DNA from: Actinoplanes derwentensis
GTDB lineage: Bacteria; Actinomycetota; Actinomycetes; Mycobacteriales; Micromonosporaceae
Length of the DNA: 64,000 nucleotides
NCBI RefSeq assembly: GCF_900104725.1
Contig: NZ_LT629758.1
Span: forward strand, 1,798,001 to 1,862,000
Direction: 5' to 3'
Below are positions 60,920 to 64,000 of this stretch, piece after piece. The position numbers were made by a program, and so were the translations under genes. The notes under the pieces are model-generated. The model saw only the letters and a list, made by a program, of their open reading frames with translations. It was not told the DNA's origin and did no database searches. Every line of letters starts with the position of its first letter. Within the stretch, counting starts at the first letter, position 1.

Positions 60920-62413
60920 GTGCGGATCCTGTCCGAGACGTCCCGGACCTTCGGTGAATACCTGCTTCTGCCCAATCTCACCGACGAGGACTGCACACCG
61001 GACCGGGTGGATCTGTCGGCGCCTCTGGTTCGGCACCGGGTCGGGCAACAGTCGCCGATCCGGATCGCCACGCCCATGGTCAGCGCGATCATGGGTGCCG
61101 TCTCCTCGCCTCAGCTGGCGATCGCGCTCGCGCAGGTCGGCGGTCTGTCCTTCCTGCACCAGAACCAGCCGATCGGCGAACAGGCCGAGATGGTGGCGAC
61201 CGTCAAACGGCACAAGGCCGGCTTCCGGCACAACGACGTCAACATCAAACCCTCGGCAACGCTCCACGAGGCCGACCTCCTGATGAGACAGACCCGCCTC
61301 GACGTGGTCGTCGTCACCGACGACGGGACACCGTCGGGCCGGTTCCTCGGCCTGATCGGCACCCGCGACTACAACTTCCACCGGCATCAGCCCGGCGACA
61401 GCGTCGAGTCACGGATGCTGCCGGTCGCCGATCTCGTCACCGCGCCGCACGGAACCACCCTCGAACGGGCGAACTCACTGCTCTGGGACTCCCGTCAGGA
61501 CGTACTGCCGATCGTCGAGGCCACCGGTCACCTGACCGCGCTCGTCCAGCGCCGCGACTACGAATTGCACGAGCAGTTCCGCACCGAGACCGTGGACGGC
61601 GACAAACGGTTCCGGGTCGGCGCCGGCGTCAACACCCGCGACTTCAAGGACCGGATCCCGGCCCTGGTCGAGTCCGGAGCCGACGTCCTGTGCCTGGACT
61701 CCTCCGACGGCTACTCCGTGTGGCAGCACCGCGTCATCGAGTTCGTCCGCGAACGCTACGGCGACACCGTCCACATCGGCGCCGGAAACGTCGTCGACGC
61801 CCGTGGTTTCCGCTACCTCGCCGACGCCGGCGCGGACTTCGTCAAGGTCGGTATCGGCGGCGGCAGCATCTGCATCACCCGCGATCAGAAAGGCATCGGC
61901 CGGGGCCAGGCGACCGCCCTCGCCGAGATCGTCCCCGCCCGCGACGCTCTCGCGGAGAAGACCGGGATGTACGTGCCGGTGTGCTCGGACGGTGGCGTCA
62001 TCCACGATTCCCACATGGCCATCGCGTACGCCTTCGGAGCCGACTTCCTCATGCTGGGCCGCTACTTCGCCCGTTTCGACGAAAGCCCGGCCCCGAAGGT
62101 CCGTGGCGCGGGCGGCCAGGTCCTCAAGGAGTATTGGGGCGAGGGCAGCGCCCGCGCCCGTAACGCTGCCCGGTACGGCCAAGGCGGCGACATGGTCTTC
62201 GAAGAGGGCGTCGACGGCTACGTCAACTACGTCGGGTCACTCGCCGACAACGTGAAGGTCACCCTGGCCAAGATCCGGTCCACGATGATCAGCTGCGGGT
62301 CTACTTCGCTGCGGCGATTCCATGAGACCGCCGTCCTCGAACCCATCTCGCAGCAGACCTTCGTCCAGAACTCCGAAGAGGTCGACCGTAACGAACGGCC
62401 CACTGTCGTCTGA
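60920..62413 (+). CDS. IMP dehydrogenase-like protein (GuaB1 type)
   Basis: 497 residues. (beta/alpha)8 barrel with two CBS domains inserted around residues 95-215 (e.g. LMRQTRLDVVVVTDDG). Active-site loop GIGGGSICITRDQKGIGRGQ keeps the catalytic Cys, with GGGS where canonical IMPDH has GPGS; a C-terminal segment with GADFLMLGRYF and KEYWGEGS. Such actinobacterial GuaB1 copies differ from the essential GuaB2 and may act on another nucleotide. GTG 60920 with AAGGAG. Confidence 0.85.
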   Translation: MRILSETSRTFGEYLLLPNLTDEDCTPDRVDLSAPLVRHRVGQQSPIRIATPMVSAIMGAVSSPQLAIALAQVGGLSFLHQNQPIGEQAEMVATVKRHKAGFRHNDVNIKPSATLHEADLLMRQTRLDVVVVTDDGTPSGRFLGLIGTRDYNFHRHQPGDSVESRMLPVADLVTAPHGTTLERANSLLWDSRQDVLPIVEATGHLTALVQRRDYELHEQFRTETVDGDKRFRVGAGVNTRDFKDRIPALVESGADVLCLDSSDGYSVWQHRVIEFVRERYGDTVHIGAGNVVDARGFRYLADAGADFVKVGIGGGSICITRDQKGIGRGQATALAEIVPARDALAEKTGMYVPVCSDGGVIHDSHMAIAYAFGADFLMLGRYFARFDESPAPKVRGAGGQVLKEYWGEGSARARNAARYGQGGDMVFEEGVDGYVNYVGSLADNVKVTLAKIRSTMISCGSTSLRRFHETAVLEPISQQTFVQNSEEVDRNERPTVV

Positions 62414-62424
62414 TCACCGTGCTC

Positions 62425-63858
62425 TCACGGACCCGGCGACCGCACGTAGAGGGCCATGGCACCGCGTTTCACCGTCCACCGGCCGGCCCGCTGGAAGTCG
62501 GTGTCCAGCATCCGTTGCAGGTCCGGGCGTCCGCTGGCGGGATCAGCCCGCCGCCCATAGGCGACCAGCCAGATCCGGTCGGTGCCGGCCAGCCGGGGGA
62601 CCGGGTCGGGGTGTTCGGCCGCTTCGAGGGTGGCGGTCTGCGCCGCGGACCGGTTCAGTAGGACATCCCGTGGCCGGCCCGGGTCGTGGCGCAGGTAGAA
62701 GTCGATTCCGGCCCGCATGGTGCGCCCGCCTTCGAGCACGATGACGTCGCCCGGCTGCTGCCGTCGCTCGATGATTCCGGCCAGTGTGCGGTAGTCGCTG
62801 CCGTTCTTGACCGTCGGCTGGCGCACGGCGAGCTGGCCGGGCACCGAGGCGGCGGCTACGACCGCGAGGGCCGACAGACCGGCGATCCTGGTACGCGGTA
62901 GTCCGGCGGCCGCCACGATGACCGCCGGGAGCAGCACGAACAGCAGGTAACGATTGATCCAGAACGACACTCCGCCGAACGCGGCGGCACACAGCACCGC
63001 CATCGGCAGCAGGGTCACCGCCGCCAGTTCGAGGATCTGCCGGGACGGTCGGAACGCGGCGAACAGCAGCAGCCCGATCAGCAGCCACGCGACCTCGGGA
63101 GAGCCGGTGAGCAGTTCCGGGAAGCGGTAGACCCCGCCGGCCGTTATCGGTCGTACCCAATGAAGCTGGGTCTCGCGTTGCCGCAGGCCCCACCAGATCA
63201 GCGGCGAGACCACCACCAGCACCGCCAGAACCGCAGCGCACCAGGGCACCCAGAACCGGGCGCCGCGCCGGGCCAGGACGACCGCGAAATGCCCCGCCAG
63301 CGCGACCAGCGCGACCAGGCTGAACAGGCCCATCGCGGTGATCGCGGCGGTATAGGCGACCCACCGGCCGGGCCCCGGCCGGTCGAGCGCGCGAAACAGC
63401 AACAGCAGGGCGAGGACCGAGAACATACAGGCGATGGTGTACGGCCGGGCCTCAGCCGCGTACCGAGAGATGTTCGGAATCAGGCACAGCAGCCCACCGG
63501 CAAGACAGCCGACCAGCGGCCCGAACAGCCGCCGGCCCAGCTCCCCGGTCAGAGCGGCGGCGACCGCCATCGCCAGGATCGACGGCAGCCGCAGGCTCAG
63601 CATCGAGTCGCCGAACACCGAGGTCCACAGGTGCATCGTCAGGTAGTAGACGCCGAAGACCCCGTCGATGTGGTGAACCAGTCGCCAGATCTGCTCCACC
63701 GACCGCTGCGCCACGTCGGCGGTGGCGATCTCGTCCCAGCTCAGCACCGCCCGGGTGGGCCGGACCAGCCCGATCACCAGCATGGCGAGACCGGGCAGCG
63801 CACTCGGCAGCCACCGCCGGATCATGCGCGCCTTGTCGTCGGACAATCCTGAGAACAC
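62425..63858 (-). CDS. GT39/ArnT-like membrane glycosyltransferase
   Basis: 477 residues with about 10-11 membrane helices. The early loop WDEIATADVA carries the Asp-Glu typical of dolichyl-phosphate-type mannosyltransferases (GT39/ArnT) and the C-terminal part (about 375-470) is soluble and faces outside. Transfers sugar from a polyprenyl-phosphate donor; acceptor unknown. GTG 63858 or ATG 63825 are possible starts; the latter has an AAGG upstream. Confidence 0.78.
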   Translation of the reverse strand: MFSGLSDDKARMIRRWLPSALPGLAMLVIGLVRPTRAVLSWDEIATADVAQRSVEQIWRLVHHIDGVFGVYYLTMHLWTSVFGDSMLSLRLPSILAMAVAAALTGELGRRLFGPLVGCLAGGLLCLIPNISRYAAEARPYTIACMFSVLALLLLFRALDRPGPGRWVAYTAAITAMGLFSLVALVALAGHFAVVLARRGARFWVPWCAAVLAVLVVVSPLIWWGLRQRETQLHWVRPITAGGVYRFPELLTGSPEVAWLLIGLLLFAAFRPSRQILELAAVTLLPMAVLCAAAFGGVSFWINRYLLFVLLPAVIVAAAGLPRTRIAGLSALAVVAAASVPGQLAVRQPTVKNGSDYRTLAGIIERRQQPGDVIVLEGGRTMRAGIDFYLRHDPGRPRDVLLNRSAAQTATLEAAEHPDPVPRLAGTDRIWLVAYGRRADPASGRPDLQRMLDTDFQRAGRWTVKRGAMALYVRSPGP

Positions 63859-63960
63859 GCTCGAACCGTAGCCACGTCACGCTCGTCCACTGAGCCCCAG
63901 CGACGGCTCGGGCAGACCCGGGCGACCGGGTGTGCACTTTCTTACCAGGACCCGAGAGGA

Positions 63961-64000
63961 TCAGACGCCGGCGTAGATGTGTGCCGCCCAGACCGAGGGC
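63961..64000 (-). CDS. C-terminal fragment of a protein cut by the right edge
   Basis: Reading from the edge leftwards the frame gives PSVWAAHIYAGV and a TGA at 63961-63963. Too short to identify. About 100 bp separate it from the membrane glycosyltransferase start. Confidence 0.3.
   Translation of the reverse strand, partial: PSVWAAHIYAGV

Noticed and set aside
1..64000. CRISPR arrays, tRNA or rRNA genes
   Set aside because: No regularly spaced direct repeats and no tRNA cloverleaf-like or rRNA sequence were recognised by eye on either strand.

Overview
The window is very GC-rich, with GTG/TTG starts, tightly packed genes, many TetR/GntR/XRE/LuxR regulators and secreted CBM2-type polysaccharidases. 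This is typical of a mycelial actinobacterium, most likely a member of the Micromonosporaceae such as Actinoplanes (inferred from gene style; no marker gene was used). No rRNA, tRNA or CRISPR array was seen.

Layout. (i) 0-3.3 kb: the 5' part of a secreted Cys/His-motif protein, an Acg-like nitroreductase and a GAF-PAS-GAF histidine kinase. (ii) 3.3-17.5 kb: a complete myo-inositol catabolic locus. A divergent GntR regulator faces an iolE-like gene, a sugar ABC transporter, two Gfo/Idh/MocA dehydrogenases and a TIM-barrel isomerase. A second transcription unit follows (iolC, Cgl0159-type aldolase, iolB, iolD, mmsA/iolA) and ends at a strong terminator. A TGTC-N2-GACA motif occurs twice in the divergent promoter and once before iolC. 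(iii) 17.5-20 kb: a secreted polyester hydrolase (cutinase) under a CebR-like box, a FrnE/DsbA-type oxidoreductase translationally coupled to a 41-aa peptide, and a TetR regulator with two operators. (iv) 20-23.6 kb: two genes of phage-like appearance and an IS5-like element that has jumped between the ribosome binding site and the start codon of the larger one. (v) 23.6-31.9 kb: an M4 protease facing a TrmB/LuxR-type regulator, a P450, and an SDR/XRE pair. (vi) 32-38.3 kb: membrane proteins, a diguanylate cyclase, a lone receiver, and a kinase-receiver-PP2C-RsbW-like fusion. (vii) 38.3-42.1 kb: TetR/MFS pair and a GH5-CBM2 cellulase with a second CebR-like box.

(viii) 42-52.8 kb: small DUF proteins, a Nudix hydrolase, a broken phosphotransferase gene, a second SDR/XRE pair, SDR-TetR, an Eis-type acetyltransferase, a HelR-like RNA polymerase recycling ATPase with a divergent TetR, and a possible heme-binding-family protein. 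(ix) 52.9-55.8 kb: a degraded arsenic-type island, with a chimeric ABC ATPase pseudogene, an ArsO-like flavoprotein with a large internal deletion, and an MFS transporter. (x) 55.8-64 kb: DHFR-like reductase, GNAT, a WD40-like pseudogene, DUF4291, a cold-shock protein, about 1 kb of structured non-coding DNA, an L,D-transpeptidase, an IMPDH-like enzyme, a GT39-like membrane protein and a gene fragment at the right edge.

The most interesting signals are the IS insertion that decapitates the 669-aa gene, the shared CebR-like box of cutinase and cellulase, the Cys-tailed peptide coupled to the DsbA-like enzyme, the cluster of decaying genes (at least five with frameshifts or deletions), and the two SDR/XRE modules with a common promoter motif.
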